Assembly (NCBI GenBank): GCA_963814865.1
Contig: CAWFEN010000014.1
Span: forward strand, 186,001-250,000
From: AP-15 sp963814865
GTDB taxonomy: Bacteria > Pseudomonadota > Alphaproteobacteria > ATCC43930 > CGMCC-115725
Direction: 5' to 3'
DNA: 64,000 bases
The stretch's first letter is position 1; each line of letters starts with the position of its first letter. Below are positions 28,825 through 37,801 of the stretch, one piece after another. Below the pieces are notes generated by a model, which saw only the letters and a list, made by a program, of their open reading frames with translations, was not told where the DNA came from and ran no database searches. A program made the position numbers and the translations under genes.

Positions 28825-29355
28825 ATGATCGGCCCGATGATCCCCGGCTCCGCCTGCGCCGACGCCTTTTTCGAACGCGTGCTGCTGCCGCACCGCAGCC
28901 TGCCGCCGCGCGGCTTCCGCATCCTGATGCTGATCCTCGGCCTGGTCAGCCTCGCCTACAGTATTCTCTTCGTCTCGCTCGGCGCCTGGCCGGTGATGGG
29001 CTTTTTCGGCCTCGACGTCGCGCTCGTCTATGTCGCTTTCCGCCTCAGCTACCGCAGCGCGCGCCGCAGCGAGACGATTCGGCTCGCCGGCGACGCCTTC
29101 ACCGTCGAGCGGGTCGGCGTGCGCGGCGAGCGCCGGATGTGGCGGTTCCAGGCGTTCTGGCTGCGGGTGGTCCTCGAAGAACGGTCCGACGAATCGAACC
29201 GTCTGCTGGTCGCCTCGCACGGCCGCGGGCTGGTGATCGCGGATTTCCTGGGCCCCGCCGCGCGGCGCGAGCTGGCGGCGACGATCCGCGAGGCGCTCGG
29301 CCGCTGGCGCGCGTCGCTCAACCCGGCCGGCGCCGCCCCCGATCCGCCGCGGTGA
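28825..29355 (+). CDS. DUF2244 domain membrane protein
   Basis: This 176-residue protein has two adjacent membrane helices (about residues 31-66) followed by a soluble domain with ERVGVRGERRMWRFQAFWLR. This is the DUF2244 layout, known from Alphaproteobacteria but of unknown function. ATG 28825 is chosen; ATG 28837 is also possible. It is divergent from nth, with a 103-base gap that must hold both promoters. Confidence 0.8.
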   Translation: MIGPMIPGSACADAFFERVLLPHRSLPPRGFRILMLILGLVSLAYSILFVSLGAWPVMGFFGLDVALVYVAFRLSYRSARRSETIRLAGDAFTVERVGVRGERRMWRFQAFWLRVVLEERSDESNRLLVASHGRGLVIADFLGPAARRELAATIREALGRWRASLNPAGAAPDPPR

Positions 29356-29361
29356 GCTGCC

Positions 29362-30168
29362 TTACAGGCCGAGCACCTCCTTGAGGCCGTAGAGCCCCGC
29401 CGGCCGCGATACGATCCAGCGCGCCGCGCGCACCGCGCCCTTGGCGAAAACCGCGCGGTTCGTCGTGCGGTGGGTGAATTCGAGCCGTTCGCCGGGCTGG
29501 GCAAAGATCACATGGTGGTCGCCGACCGCGTCGCCGCCGCGCAACGCGGCGAACCCGATGTCGCCGCTGCGGCGCGCGCCGGTGATGCCGTCGCGGGCGC
29601 GCTGCTCGACCTCGTCGAGCGCCACCCCGCGGCCGGCCGCCGCCGCGCGCCCGAGGGCGAGGGCGGTGCCCGACGGGGCATCGACCTTGCCGCGATGGTG
29701 CATCTCGATGATCTCGATATCCCAATCGGGGCCGAGCCGGGCGGCGACCTCTGCGACGACGCTGAGCAAGACGTTGACCCCGAGGCTCATATTCGGCGCC
29801 CAGACGATCGGGATCGTGCGCGCCGCCTGCCGCACCACCTCGCCCTGCTCGGCCGACAGCCCGGTCGTGCCGATCACCATCGGCGTGCCGAGGCCGGCGG
29901 CGAGGGCGGCGTGCTCGGCGGTGGCCGCGGGCGAGGTGAATTCGAGCACGACGTCGCTGTCGCGGATCAGCTTGTCGACGGCCTCGCCGACCGGGATGCC
30001 GATCCGCCCGATCCCGGCCAGCTCGCCGATATCCTGGTTGACATAGCCGCTGCCCGTCGCCTCGCTGCCGCCGGCGACGGCGCAGCCTTCGGTCGCTGCG
30101 ATCTCGGCGACCAGCATCCTGCCCATCCGGCCGCCGCAGCCGACGACTCCCATCCTGGTCTTGGCCAT
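29362..30168 (-). CDS. dapB: 4-hydroxy-tetrahydrodipicolinate reductase
   Basis: This 268-residue enzyme reduces HTPA with NAD(P)H in lysine and diaminopimelate synthesis. The nucleotide motif is GVVGCGGRMGRM. The substrate/catalytic motif is EMHHRGKVDAPSGTAL, with the general-acid His pair and Lys. IGTTGL and APNMSLGVNVL are also conserved. It is divergent from murJ, with 121 bases between them. Confidence 0.97.
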   Translation of the reverse strand: MAKTRMGVVGCGGRMGRMLVAEIAATEGCAVAGGSEATGSGYVNQDIGELAGIGRIGIPVGEAVDKLIRDSDVVLEFTSPAATAEHAALAAGLGTPMVIGTTGLSAEQGEVVRQAARTIPIVWAPNMSLGVNVLLSVVAEVAARLGPDWDIEIIEMHHRGKVDAPSGTALALGRAAAAGRGVALDEVEQRARDGITGARRSGDIGFAALRGGDAVGDHHVIFAQPGERLEFTHRTTNRAVFAKGAVRAARWIVSRPAGLYGLKEVLGL

Positions 30169-30289
30169 GCTTGCCTCCGTATTCCGGATCACGGAACCGT
30201 TACCGATTGCCTGATAAAACACAAGCGGCCGCAATTGCCCGGCGCAGCGAGGTTTTCCCAGGCGGCATTTTCCGCTACACCCGCGCGGC

Positions 30290-31840
30290 ATGGCCCTGCT
30301 GCGTTCCGTCGCCACGGTCGGCTCCCTGACGCTGTTGAGCCGGGTCTTCGGCTTTGTCCGCGACATCCTGACCGCGGCCCTGCTCGGTGCCGGGCCGGTG
30401 GCGGATGCGTTCTTCGTCGCGCTGCGCCTGCCCAATCTGTTCCGCAGCCTGTTTGCCGAGGGCGCCTTCAGCGCCGCCTTCGTCCCGCTTTTCGCCGGCA
30501 CGATGGCCGAGCGCGGCGAGGCCGCGGCGCGCCGCTTTGCCGAGGACGCATTGGCCGTGCTGCTCGCCGCCCTCCTCGCCTTCGTTCTGCTCGGCGAAAT
30601 CTTCATGCCGGCGCTGATGCGGGTGATCGCGCCGGGGTTCGAGAAGGACCCGGAAAAATTCCGCCTCGCCGTCGATCTCGCCCGGATCACCTTTCCCTAT
30701 CTGTTGTTCATCGCGCTGGTGGCGCTGCAGGGCGGCGTCCTGAACTCGATCGAGCGTTTTGCCGCCGCCGCCGCGACCCCGATCCTGTTGAACCTGTTCC
30801 TGATCTCGGCATTGCTGTTGACGCGGCGTTTCGGCTGGCATGACGGCCGCGCCCTGGCCTGGGCGGTCACCGCGGCGGGGTTTGCGCAATTCCTCTGGTT
30901 GATGTTCAGCTGCGCCCGTGCCGGCCTGGCATTGCGGCTGCCGGCGCCGCGGCTGACGCCGGGCGTGCGACGCACCCTCGGGGTGATGGGGCCGGCGGCG
31001 TTCGGGGCCGGCGTCACCCAGGTCAACCTGTTGATCTCGACCGCACTCGCCTCGTTCCTGCCGAGCGGTTCGGTGTCGTTTCTCTACTATGCCGACCGCC
31101 TCAACCAATTGCCGCTCGGCGTCGTCGGCATCGCCGTCGGCACCGCCATCCTGCCGGCCTTGTCGCGCCAGCTGCGGCTCGGCGATCATGCCGGCGCCGT
31201 CGCGACGCAGAATCGCGGGCTCGAATTGGCGCTGCTGCTGACCTTGCCGGCGGCGGTGGCGCTGGCGGTGCTGGCGCAGCCGATCCTCGCCGTGCTGTTC
31301 CAGCGCGGCGCCTTCGGCCCGGCCGATACCGCGGCGACCGCGGCGGCGCTCGCCGCCTATGCCGCCGGCCTGCCGGCCTTCGTCCTGGTCAGGGTGCTGG
31401 CCCCCGCCTTTTTCGCCCGCCACGACACGGCGACGCCGGTCAAGGTCGCGGTCGCGGCGATGGCGGTCAATCTGTGTTTGACAATCGGCTTGATGCAGTT
31501 TCTGGCGCATGTCGGGATTGCTCTCGCCACCACTGCCGCCGGCTGGGTCAACGCACTGACCCTGCTGGCCCTGCTGACCCGGCGCGGGCATTTCGCGCTC
31601 GACCGGCGGGCGCGGCGCAATCTGCCGCGAATAGGCGCCGCTGCGCTCGGCATGGGCGTGCTGCTCGCTGCCCTGCGTCTGGCCTTCGCCGCTGCGCTCG
31701 CCGGGCCGGCGCTATTGCGGATCGGCGCGCTCGCCGGGCTGGTCGGCGCCGGGCTCGCCGCCTTCACCCTTTTGGCGCTCGCTTTCGGCATCGCCGATTG
31801 GCGCGACCTGTGGGGGCGGCTGCGCCGGCAACCGGCTTGA
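30290..31840 (+). CDS. murJ: Lipid II flippase MurJ
   Basis: This 516-residue inner-membrane protein has about 14 helices. MurJ signatures are RVFGFVRDILTAALLGAG, DAFFVALRLPNLFRSLFAEG and FSAAFVPLF, with the central cavity Arg residues present. It flips lipid-linked peptidoglycan precursor to the periplasm. It is followed 31 bases later by trpS in the same direction. Confidence 0.96.
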   Translation: MALLRSVATVGSLTLLSRVFGFVRDILTAALLGAGPVADAFFVALRLPNLFRSLFAEGAFSAAFVPLFAGTMAERGEAAARRFAEDALAVLLAALLAFVLLGEIFMPALMRVIAPGFEKDPEKFRLAVDLARITFPYLLFIALVALQGGVLNSIERFAAAAATPILLNLFLISALLLTRRFGWHDGRALAWAVTAAGFAQFLWLMFSCARAGLALRLPAPRLTPGVRRTLGVMGPAAFGAGVTQVNLLISTALASFLPSGSVSFLYYADRLNQLPLGVVGIAVGTAILPALSRQLRLGDHAGAVATQNRGLELALLLTLPAAVALAVLAQPILAVLFQRGAFGPADTAATAAALAAYAAGLPAFVLVRVLAPAFFARHDTATPVKVAVAAMAVNLCLTIGLMQFLAHVGIALATTAAGWVNALTLLALLTRRGHFALDRRARRNLPRIGAAALGMGVLLAALRLAFAAALAGPALLRIGALAGLVGAGLAAFTLLALAFGIADWRDLWGRLRRQPA

Positions 31841-31871
31841 CCTCTGTGGCGCGACGGCGATAACAGGCGCC

Positions 31872-32870
31872 ATGAACCGCATCTTTTCCGGCGTCCAGCC
31901 GACCGGCAATCTGCATCTCGGCAATTATCTCGGCGCGATCCGCAACTGGGTCGAGCTGCAGAAAGACTTCGAGTGCATCTTCTGCATCGTCGACCTGCAC
32001 GCGCTGACCTTGCCGCAGGACCCGGCCCTGCTGCGCGCCGCGACGCACGAGGTGACGGCCGCCTACATCGCCGCCGGCATCGACCCCGAGCGCTGCACGA
32101 TCTTCAATCAGAGCATGGTCTCCGCCCATACCGAGCTCGCCTGGCTGCTGGGCTGCCTGACCCCGCTCGGCTGGCTCAACCGGATGACGCAGTTCAAGGA
32201 GAAGGCCGGCAAGCAGCGCGACATGGCGGGCCTCGGCCTCTACGCCTATCCGGTGCTGATGGCGGCCGACATCCTCGTCTACCAGGCGACGCACGTGCCG
32301 GTGGGCGAAGACCAGAAGCAGCATCTGGAGCTCGCCCGCGACATCGCCGGCGCCTTCAACCGACGCTACGAGCGCGATTTCTTCCCACTGCCCGAGCCGC
32401 AGATCTTCGGCACGGCGACGCGGGTGATGAGCCTGCGCGACGGCACCAGAAAGATGTCGAAATCCGACAGCTCGGATTATTCGCGCATCAACATGACCGA
32501 CGATGCCGACGCGATCAGCCTGAAGATCCGCCGCGCCAAGACCGATCCCGAGCCGCTGCCCGAGACGCTCGCCGCGCTCGAGCGCCGGCCCGAGGCCGAC
32601 AATCTCGTCGGCATTTACGCGGCGCTCGCCGGGCTCTCGCGCGAGGCGGCGTTGGCTCGCTTCGCCGGCCGGAATTTCTCGGGCTTCAAGGAGGATCTGT
32701 CCGAACTCGCGGTCGAGGTGCTGGGGCGGATCGGCGGCGAGATGCGCCGGCTGATGGCCGACCCCGCCTATATCGACGGCGTGCTGCACCGCGGCGCCGA
32801 GCGCGCGCACGCGATCGCCGACCCGGTCCTGCGCGAGGCGCAGCAGATCAGCGGTTTGTTGCGCGTCTGA
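31872..32870 (+). CDS. trpS: Tryptophanyl-tRNA synthetase
   Basis: This 332-residue class I aminoacyl-tRNA synthetase charges tRNA-Trp. The HIGH-type motif is PTGNLHLGNYLGA and the second motif is KMSKSDSS. GEDQKQHLELARDIAG is also typical. Length is normal. It lies between murJ and an Nfu gene, an order seen in many alphaproteobacterial genomes. Confidence 0.98.
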   Translation: MNRIFSGVQPTGNLHLGNYLGAIRNWVELQKDFECIFCIVDLHALTLPQDPALLRAATHEVTAAYIAAGIDPERCTIFNQSMVSAHTELAWLLGCLTPLGWLNRMTQFKEKAGKQRDMAGLGLYAYPVLMAADILVYQATHVPVGEDQKQHLELARDIAGAFNRRYERDFFPLPEPQIFGTATRVMSLRDGTRKMSKSDSSDYSRINMTDDADAISLKIRRAKTDPEPLPETLAALERRPEADNLVGIYAALAGLSREAALARFAGRNFSGFKEDLSELAVEVLGRIGGEMRRLMADPAYIDGVLHRGAERAHAIADPVLREAQQISGLLRV

Positions 32871-32974
32871 GCCGGCACCATCCGGCGATTCGCCAGGCAG
32901 CCGAGGGTTGATTCGGCACGCCGGCCTCCCATGCTTAGTATGCCATAGCGTTCATCATGTCTTCGGAGCCGCCG

Positions 32975-33526
32975 ATGTTCATCCAGACCGAGCAGACGCC
33001 GAACCCGGCAACCCTGAAATTCCTCCCCGGCCGTGCGGTGATGGCTTCGGGGACCGCGGACTTTCCCGACAAAGACGCGGCTCTGCGCTCGCCGCTGGCC
33101 GAACGGCTGTTCTCGCTGCCGCAGGTCGCCGGGGTGTTTCTCGGCGCCGACTTCATCACCGTGACCAAAGACGGCGATGGTGACTGGTATCAGCTGAAGC
33201 CGGCGATCCTCGCCGCGATCATGGAGCATTTCACGGCCGGCCGGCCGGTGCTGCTGGCCGGCAGCGAAGCGGCGCCGGCGGGCGCCGAGGAAGAAGACGA
33301 CGAAATCGTCTCGCAGATCAAAGAGCTGATCGAGACCCGCGTGCGCCCCGCCGTGGCGCAGGATGGCGGCGACATCATCTTCCACGATTTCGAGGACGGA
33401 ATCGTCTATCTGCACATGCAGGGCTCGTGCTCGGGCTGCCCGAGTTCGACCGCGACCTTGAAGGCCGGGATCGAGAACATGCTGCGCCACTACATTCCCG
33501 AGGTCGTCGCGGTCCAAGCGGTCTGA
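32975..33526 (+). CDS. NfuA-type Fe-S cluster scaffold/carrier
   Basis: This 183-residue protein has an N-terminal Nfu_N domain (MFIQTEQTPNPATLKFLPGR) and a C-terminal NifU-like domain. The cluster-binding Cys pair is in GSCSGCPSS. It assembles or carries [4Fe-4S] clusters for apoproteins. I prefer ATG 32975, which fits the conserved start and has GGAG six bases upstream; ATG 32957 is also in frame. Confidence 0.92.
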   Translation: MFIQTEQTPNPATLKFLPGRAVMASGTADFPDKDAALRSPLAERLFSLPQVAGVFLGADFITVTKDGDGDWYQLKPAILAAIMEHFTAGRPVLLAGSEAAPAGAEEEDDEIVSQIKELIETRVRPAVAQDGGDIIFHDFEDGIVYLHMQGSCSGCPSSTATLKAGIENMLRHYIPEVVAVQAV

Positions 33527-34275
33527 TTTCCACGGGCGAGCATCGGCGCAGCGAGCGGTCGTCACTCCGCCAGCCCTTCGTCCTGGCGCTCGATACGGCG
33601 GGGTCGGCCTGCTCGGTCGCGGTCGCCGCCGGCGATCGGGTGCTCGGCGTGGAATGCGAGGCGATGGCGCACGGTCAGGCCGAGGCGCTGCTGCCGATGG
33701 TCGAAACGGCGATGCGCCGGGCGGGGCTGCCGGCTGCGGTGCTTGATTTCGCCGCGGCGACGGTCGGGCCCGGCAGCTTCACCGGCATCCGCGTCGGGCT
33801 CGCCGCCGCACACGGGATCGCGCTCGCGCTCGACATACCGCTGTTCGGCGTGACTGCCTTCGAGGCGGTTGCCGCCTCGGTTCCGCTCGATCGCGACGAC
33901 GGCAGACGCGTTCTCCTCGCCGCGCTCGAAAGCCGCCGCGCGGATCTCTACGTCCAGCTTTTCGACGGCGCGCGGCGTCAGCTCGGGCCGCCCGCGGCGG
34001 TCATGCCCGCCGCGCTCGCCGCCTGGGTGAATCGCGGCGTCGGCGCGGCGCCGCTCCTGATCGCCGGCGATGCGGCGGAGCGCGCCGCCGGCGCGCTTGC
34101 CCGGCGCCCGCGCATCGAGGTCGCCACCAACCCGCCGCCCGCCGTCATCGGCGTTCTCTCCGCCGCGCTCGGCCGCTGGCGGCAGGGCGGGCGTGGCGGC
34201 GCGGCGCGGCCGTTCTATCTGCGCCCGCCGGCTGTGACCCTGGCACATGGGCGCCCCGCCCCCACCGGGCCGTGA
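33523..34275 (+). CDS. tsaB: tRNA threonylcarbamoyladenosine biosynthesis protein TsaB
   Basis: This protein of about 250 residues scaffolds TsaD in making t6A of tRNA. Key parts are FVLALDTAGSACSVAV, GQAEALLPMVE and VGPGSFTGIRVGLAAAHG. No ATG, GTG or TTG lies in frame between the nfu stop (33526) and the conserved FVLALD. The nearest codons are CTG 33523 and ATT 33526, both overlapping that stop, and the next ATG upstream (33427) is deep in nfu. Translational coupling with a rare start, or a sequence error, would explain this. The 3' end overlaps rimI by four bases. Confidence 0.88.
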   Translation: MISTGEHRRSERSSLRQPFVLALDTAGSACSVAVAAGDRVLGVECEAMAHGQAEALLPMVETAMRRAGLPAAVLDFAAATVGPGSFTGIRVGLAAAHGIALALDIPLFGVTAFEAVAASVPLDRDDGRRVLLAALESRRADLYVQLFDGARRQLGPPAAVMPAALAAWVNRGVGAAPLLIAGDAAERAAGALARRPRIEVATNPPPAVIGVLSAALGRWRQGGRGGAARPFYLRPPAVTLAHGRPAPTGP

Positions 34276-34769
34276 CCGGCCGGCATGCGGCCGGCCGTCT
34301 CGAACCGCTGACGCCGGCCGCCGCCGGCCCGCTGGCGCTGCCGCTCTCGCTGCTGCACCGCGCCTGCTTTCCCGAGGACCCCTGGGACCCGTCGGCGATT
34401 TCCGCGATTCTCGGCATCCCCGGATTTTTCGGCCGGATCGCCTGGCGGGATGACGAGCCCGCCGGGTTCGCCTTCGCCGTCGATCTTGGCGGGGAATGCG
34501 AGATTCTGGCGCTCGGGGTCGTGCCTGGCCGGCGGCGGGCGGGGCTCGGCTCAGCGCTGCTCGATTCGATCGGCGGCGAGGCACGCGGTCGCGGCGCGCG
34601 GAGCCTCGTCCTCGAAGTGGCGGCGGACAATGCCGCGGCACGCGCCCTCTATGCCGCAAGCGGGTTTGTCCCGGTCGGCAGAAGACGGAATTATTATCGG
34701 CGGGCCGGGCCTCCGGTGGATGCGCTGATACTGCGCCTGATGCTCGCCGGCTCTGCGCTATCCATCTGA
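34272..34769 (+). CDS. rimI: Ribosomal-protein-alanine N-acetyltransferase
   Basis: This 165-residue GNAT enzyme acetylates the N-terminus of ribosomal protein S18 in the model species. The acetyl-CoA motif is LGVVPGRRRAGLGSALL, followed by LEVAADNAAARALYAASGF. GTG 34272 overlaps the tsaB stop, a typical coupling of these two genes. Confidence 0.88.
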   Translation: MTGRHAAGRLEPLTPAAAGPLALPLSLLHRACFPEDPWDPSAISAILGIPGFFGRIAWRDDEPAGFAFAVDLGGECEILALGVVPGRRRAGLGSALLDSIGGEARGRGARSLVLEVAADNAAARALYAASGFVPVGRRRNYYRRAGPPVDALILRLMLAGSALSI

Positions 34770-34926
34770 ATTCGCAGCACTCGACACTTTCGTTTCGCCG
34801 TGCTCGCCGGGCCGCCTGTTCTTTCCCGCCGGACGCGGAATTTGAAGAGATCGGTCGTTAAACGGATTGCCTTTCCGCAGATTGTTACTTATATCCGGAG
34901 AACAGACATACAGTGGGACCATCGCA

Positions 34927-35343
34927 ATGAACAACTCTGGACAAGCCGGCGACTTGCTGGCGCTGACGACGGAAATCGTGGCCGCGCACGTTTCCAACAA
35001 TACGGTGTCGGTGGGCGATCTGCCTCAGCTGATCCACCAAGTCTACAATTCGCTGGCCAATATCGGGAATGTCCCGGCGCCGCCGGCAGAGCGGCCGCAA
35101 CCGGCGGTTCCGATCAAGAAATCGGTCAACGCGGATTACCTCGTCTGCTTGGAGGACGGCAAGCATCTGAAAATGCTGAAGCGGCATCTGAAGACCGCGT
35201 ACAACATGACGCCCGAGAGCTACCGCGAGCGCTGGGGGCTGGCCGCCGATTATCCGATGGTGGCGCCCAATTATGCGCGCCAGCGCAGCCGGCTCGCCAA
35301 GGAGATCGGTCTCGGCACCAGGGCGCGGCAGCCGCGGATGTGA
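34927..35343 (+). CDS. mucR: MucR/Ros family transcriptional regulator
   Basis: This 138-residue DNA-binding protein has the Ros/MucR core YLVCLEDGKHLKMLKRHLKT followed by NMTPESYRERWGL and DYPMVAPNYARQRS. In this group it binds AT-rich sites, acts H-NS-like and represses its own gene. The finger lacks a clear second Cys and has Ala where some members have His (HLKTAYN), as in zinc-poor variants. The 157-base upstream gap has AT-rich runs (TTGTTACTTATATCC) suited to self-regulation. A longer start at 34867 lacks support. Confidence 0.88.
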   Translation: MNNSGQAGDLLALTTEIVAAHVSNNTVSVGDLPQLIHQVYNSLANIGNVPAPPAERPQPAVPIKKSVNADYLVCLEDGKHLKMLKRHLKTAYNMTPESYRERWGLAADYPMVAPNYARQRSRLAKEIGLGTRARQPRM

Positions 35344-35476
35344 GAGCCGCCGCGCTCGGCGCGGCAGCGCAGTTCTGGCAGCCGGGCTTCCCTGCGGGAA
35401 TCGCATCCGCGTTGTAGGCGCGGGAGAGGTGTTGGGGTATAGTGCCTGCCGACCGCCCCGCCATGACGGAGATGCG

Positions 35477-35908
35477 ATGATCTCGCGGCTGGAGCAGCTC
35501 TGCCTCGACAAGGGCCTCAAGATGACCGAGCAGCGTCGGACGATCGCCCGCGTGCTGTCGGAATCGGCCGATCATCCCGATGTCGAGCAGGTTTATCGGC
35601 GTGCCACCGCGGTCGATCCCCATATCAGCATCGCCACGGTCTACCGGACCGTGCGGCTCTTCGAAGAAGCGAACATTCTGGCGCGCCACGATTTCGGCGA
35701 TGGCCGCTCGCGCTACGAGGAGATGCCGAGCGCACATCACGACCACCTGATCGACCTGCAATCGGGCCGCGTGATCGAGTTCCGCAACGAGGAGATCGAA
35801 AAGCTCCAGCTCGCCGTCGCCGATCAGCTCGGCTACGAGCTCGTCGGGCATCGACTCGAGCTCTACGCCGTGCCGCGCGGGCGCAAGCGTCCGCCCGAGA
35901 CGGAATGA
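35477..35908 (+). CDS. fur: Fur family metal-responsive regulator
   Basis: This 143-residue repressor has the winged helix (MTEQRRTIARVLSES, ATVYRTVRLFEE) and the regulatory-metal cluster SAHHDHLIDLQSGRVIEF. It has no CxxC zinc pair, as in Fur/Mur of many Alphaproteobacteria, which may respond to manganese or iron. GGAG lies six bases before ATG 35477. Possible promoter elements are TTGTAG 35412 and TATAGT 35438, with a long 20-base spacer. Confidence 0.9.
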   Translation: MISRLEQLCLDKGLKMTEQRRTIARVLSESADHPDVEQVYRRATAVDPHISIATVYRTVRLFEEANILARHDFGDGRSRYEEMPSAHHDHLIDLQSGRVIEFRNEEIEKLQLAVADQLGYELVGHRLELYAVPRGRKRPPETE

Positions 35909-36008
35909 GGCGCCCATATCGGTCCGATCGGCCTCGGCGCCTGCGGTCGCTGCCGCATCGGCCGCAACCGGGCGCAGGCAGTCCCCGCTCCGATCCCGGT
36001 GCCACGGC

Positions 36009-36914
36009 GTGATCGACAGCATCGCCGCCGCGCCGTCCGTGCTGCCGATCGCGCCCGAGGCCGGCCGCGACAGGGGCCGGATCGTCGATATCGCGGCCGG
36101 CCGGCTGCGGGTCCGGCTCGCCGAGACGGCGGCCGACATCGATGCGGCGCAGGCGCTGCGCTACCGGATCTTTTACGAAAAGCTGGGTGCGCGGCCGCTT
36201 GCCGGGGTGGCCCGTCGGCATCGCGACATCGACCGCTTCGACGGCGATTGCGACCACCTTCTCGTCCTCGACCACCGTCGCGGCACGGGTTCGGAGACGG
36301 TGGTCGGCACCTATCGGCTGATCCGCCGCGCCGCGGCTGCGCGGCTCGGCAGCTTTTATTCCGCTGCCGAATACGACATCGCCCCGCTCGTCGCCTGCCC
36401 GGGCGAGATCCTCGAGCTCGGCCGCTCCTGCGTCGATGCCGCCTACCGCCAGCGCGGAGCGATGCAGCTCTTATGGAGCGGGATCGCGGCCTATGTCTTT
36501 CATTACGACATCGCCCTGATGTTCGGCTGCGCCAGCCTGCCGGGCACCGATCCCGATGCCCTCGCGGTGCCGCTCTCCTATCTGCGGCACCATCATCTGG
36601 CGCCGCCTGCATTGCGCCCGCGCGCGCTGGCCCACCGCTATATCGACATGGCCCGGCTGCCGCCTGCCGCATTCGATCCGGCGGCGGCACTCGCCGCGCT
36701 GCCGCCGTTGATCAAAGGCTATCTGCGCCTGGGCGGGTTCGTCGGTGACGGTGCGGTCATCGACGACCAATTCAACACCACCGATGTCTGCGTCGTCGTC
36801 AGGACCGATCTCGTCGCCGACAAGTATTCGCGTCACTACGAACGGCGGGCCAAGCCAGCCTGCGCCGACGAAGCCTGTGCCGACGAAGCCTGGGCCAAAG
36901 ACGCATGGACATGA
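36009..36914 (+). CDS. olsB: L-ornithine N-alpha-acyltransferase OlsB
   Basis: This 301-residue protein of the OlsB/GNAT-like acyltransferase family starts with GTG 36009. Family hallmarks are LRVRLAETAADIDAAQALRY, GTYRLIRR, ILELGRSCVDAAYRQRG and MFGCASLPGTDP. It makes lyso-ornithine lipid from ornithine and acyl-ACP. The OlsA-like gene follows after 4 bases. The C-terminus has an unusual imperfect repeat (CADEACADEAWAKDAW) not needed for the fold. Confidence 0.85.
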   Translation: MIDSIAAAPSVLPIAPEAGRDRGRIVDIAAGRLRVRLAETAADIDAAQALRYRIFYEKLGARPLAGVARRHRDIDRFDGDCDHLLVLDHRRGTGSETVVGTYRLIRRAAAARLGSFYSAAEYDIAPLVACPGEILELGRSCVDAAYRQRGAMQLLWSGIAAYVFHYDIALMFGCASLPGTDPDALAVPLSYLRHHHLAPPALRPRALAHRYIDMARLPPAAFDPAAALAALPPLIKGYLRLGGFVGDGAVIDDQFNTTDVCVVVRTDLVADKYSRHYERRAKPACADEACADEAWAKDAWT

Positions 36915-36918
36915 CTGC

Positions 36919-37776
36919 ATGGGCTCATCGACGCTGAGGATCGCGCGCCTCTCCCTCTATCTCGCCTGGACCTTGAGCATGATGCCGGTGCAGGGGGCAG
37001 GTCTTCTGATGCGCTGTCGATGGGCGGGCGCCTTGCCGGCCTTTTACCACCGCTGGTGCTGCCATATCCTCGGCTTTCGCGTGCGCACGATCGGGGCGCC
37101 GACCGCCGGCCGCCCGGCGCTGTTTGCCGCGAACCATATCTCCTACACCGACATCACCGTGCTGGGCTCGCTGATCGCCGGTTCCTTTGTCGCCAAGGCC
37201 GAGGTCGCGGCCTGGCCGTTCTTTGGCTGGCTCGCCAGATTGCAGCGCACCGTCTTCGTCGACCGGCGCGTGCGCAGCACGCCCTCGCAGCGCGATGCGA
37301 TCGGCGAGCGGCTGGCCGCCGGCGACGCGCTGATCCTGTTTCCCGAAGGAACGAGCGGCGACGGCGCCCGCGTGCTGCCGTTCAAGAGCGCGCTGTTCAG
37401 CGCCGTCGAAGGAGGCGAGGCCGGTCCGGTCGTCGTGCAGCCGGTGTCGATCGCCTATACGAGGCTCGACGGGATACCGCTCGGCCGACTCTATCGTCCG
37501 TTCTTCGCCTGGTATGGCGCCATCGATCTGGCGCCGCATCTGTGGAGCATGGTCGGCCTCGGCACGGTGGAGGTGGTGGTCGAGTTCCATCCGCCGACCT
37601 TTCTCGCCGATTGCGGATCGCGCAAGGAGCTTGCCCGATACTGTTACGCGCGGATCGCCGGCGGGGTCGCCGCCGCCATCTCGGGCCGGCCGCAGCCGGT
37701 GCCGGAGCCGCCAACCGCCGGCGCGGCCGCGCCGCATGAGGTCTCGGCGGCGGTTCGGGGGGCAATCGCCGGATGA
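36919..37776 (+). CDS. olsA: 1-acyl-sn-glycerol-3-phosphate / lyso-ornithine lipid acyltransferase (OlsA-like)
   Basis: This 285-residue PlsC-type membrane enzyme has an N-terminal membrane anchor (about residues 7-29). The catalytic HX4D motif is NHISYTD and the substrate motif is FPEGTSGDG. Following OlsB directly, it most likely completes ornithine lipid by O-acylation. A phosphatidic-acid role is possible because the domains are alike. Confidence 0.85.
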   Translation: MGSSTLRIARLSLYLAWTLSMMPVQGAGLLMRCRWAGALPAFYHRWCCHILGFRVRTIGAPTAGRPALFAANHISYTDITVLGSLIAGSFVAKAEVAAWPFFGWLARLQRTVFVDRRVRSTPSQRDAIGERLAAGDALILFPEGTSGDGARVLPFKSALFSAVEGGEAGPVVVQPVSIAYTRLDGIPLGRLYRPFFAWYGAIDLAPHLWSMVGLGTVEVVVEFHPPTFLADCGSRKELARYCYARIAGGVAAAISGRPQPVPEPPTAGAAAPHEVSAAVRGAIAG

Positions 37777-37801
37777 CGAAACCAGTGTCAACGGGAAAAC
37801 G

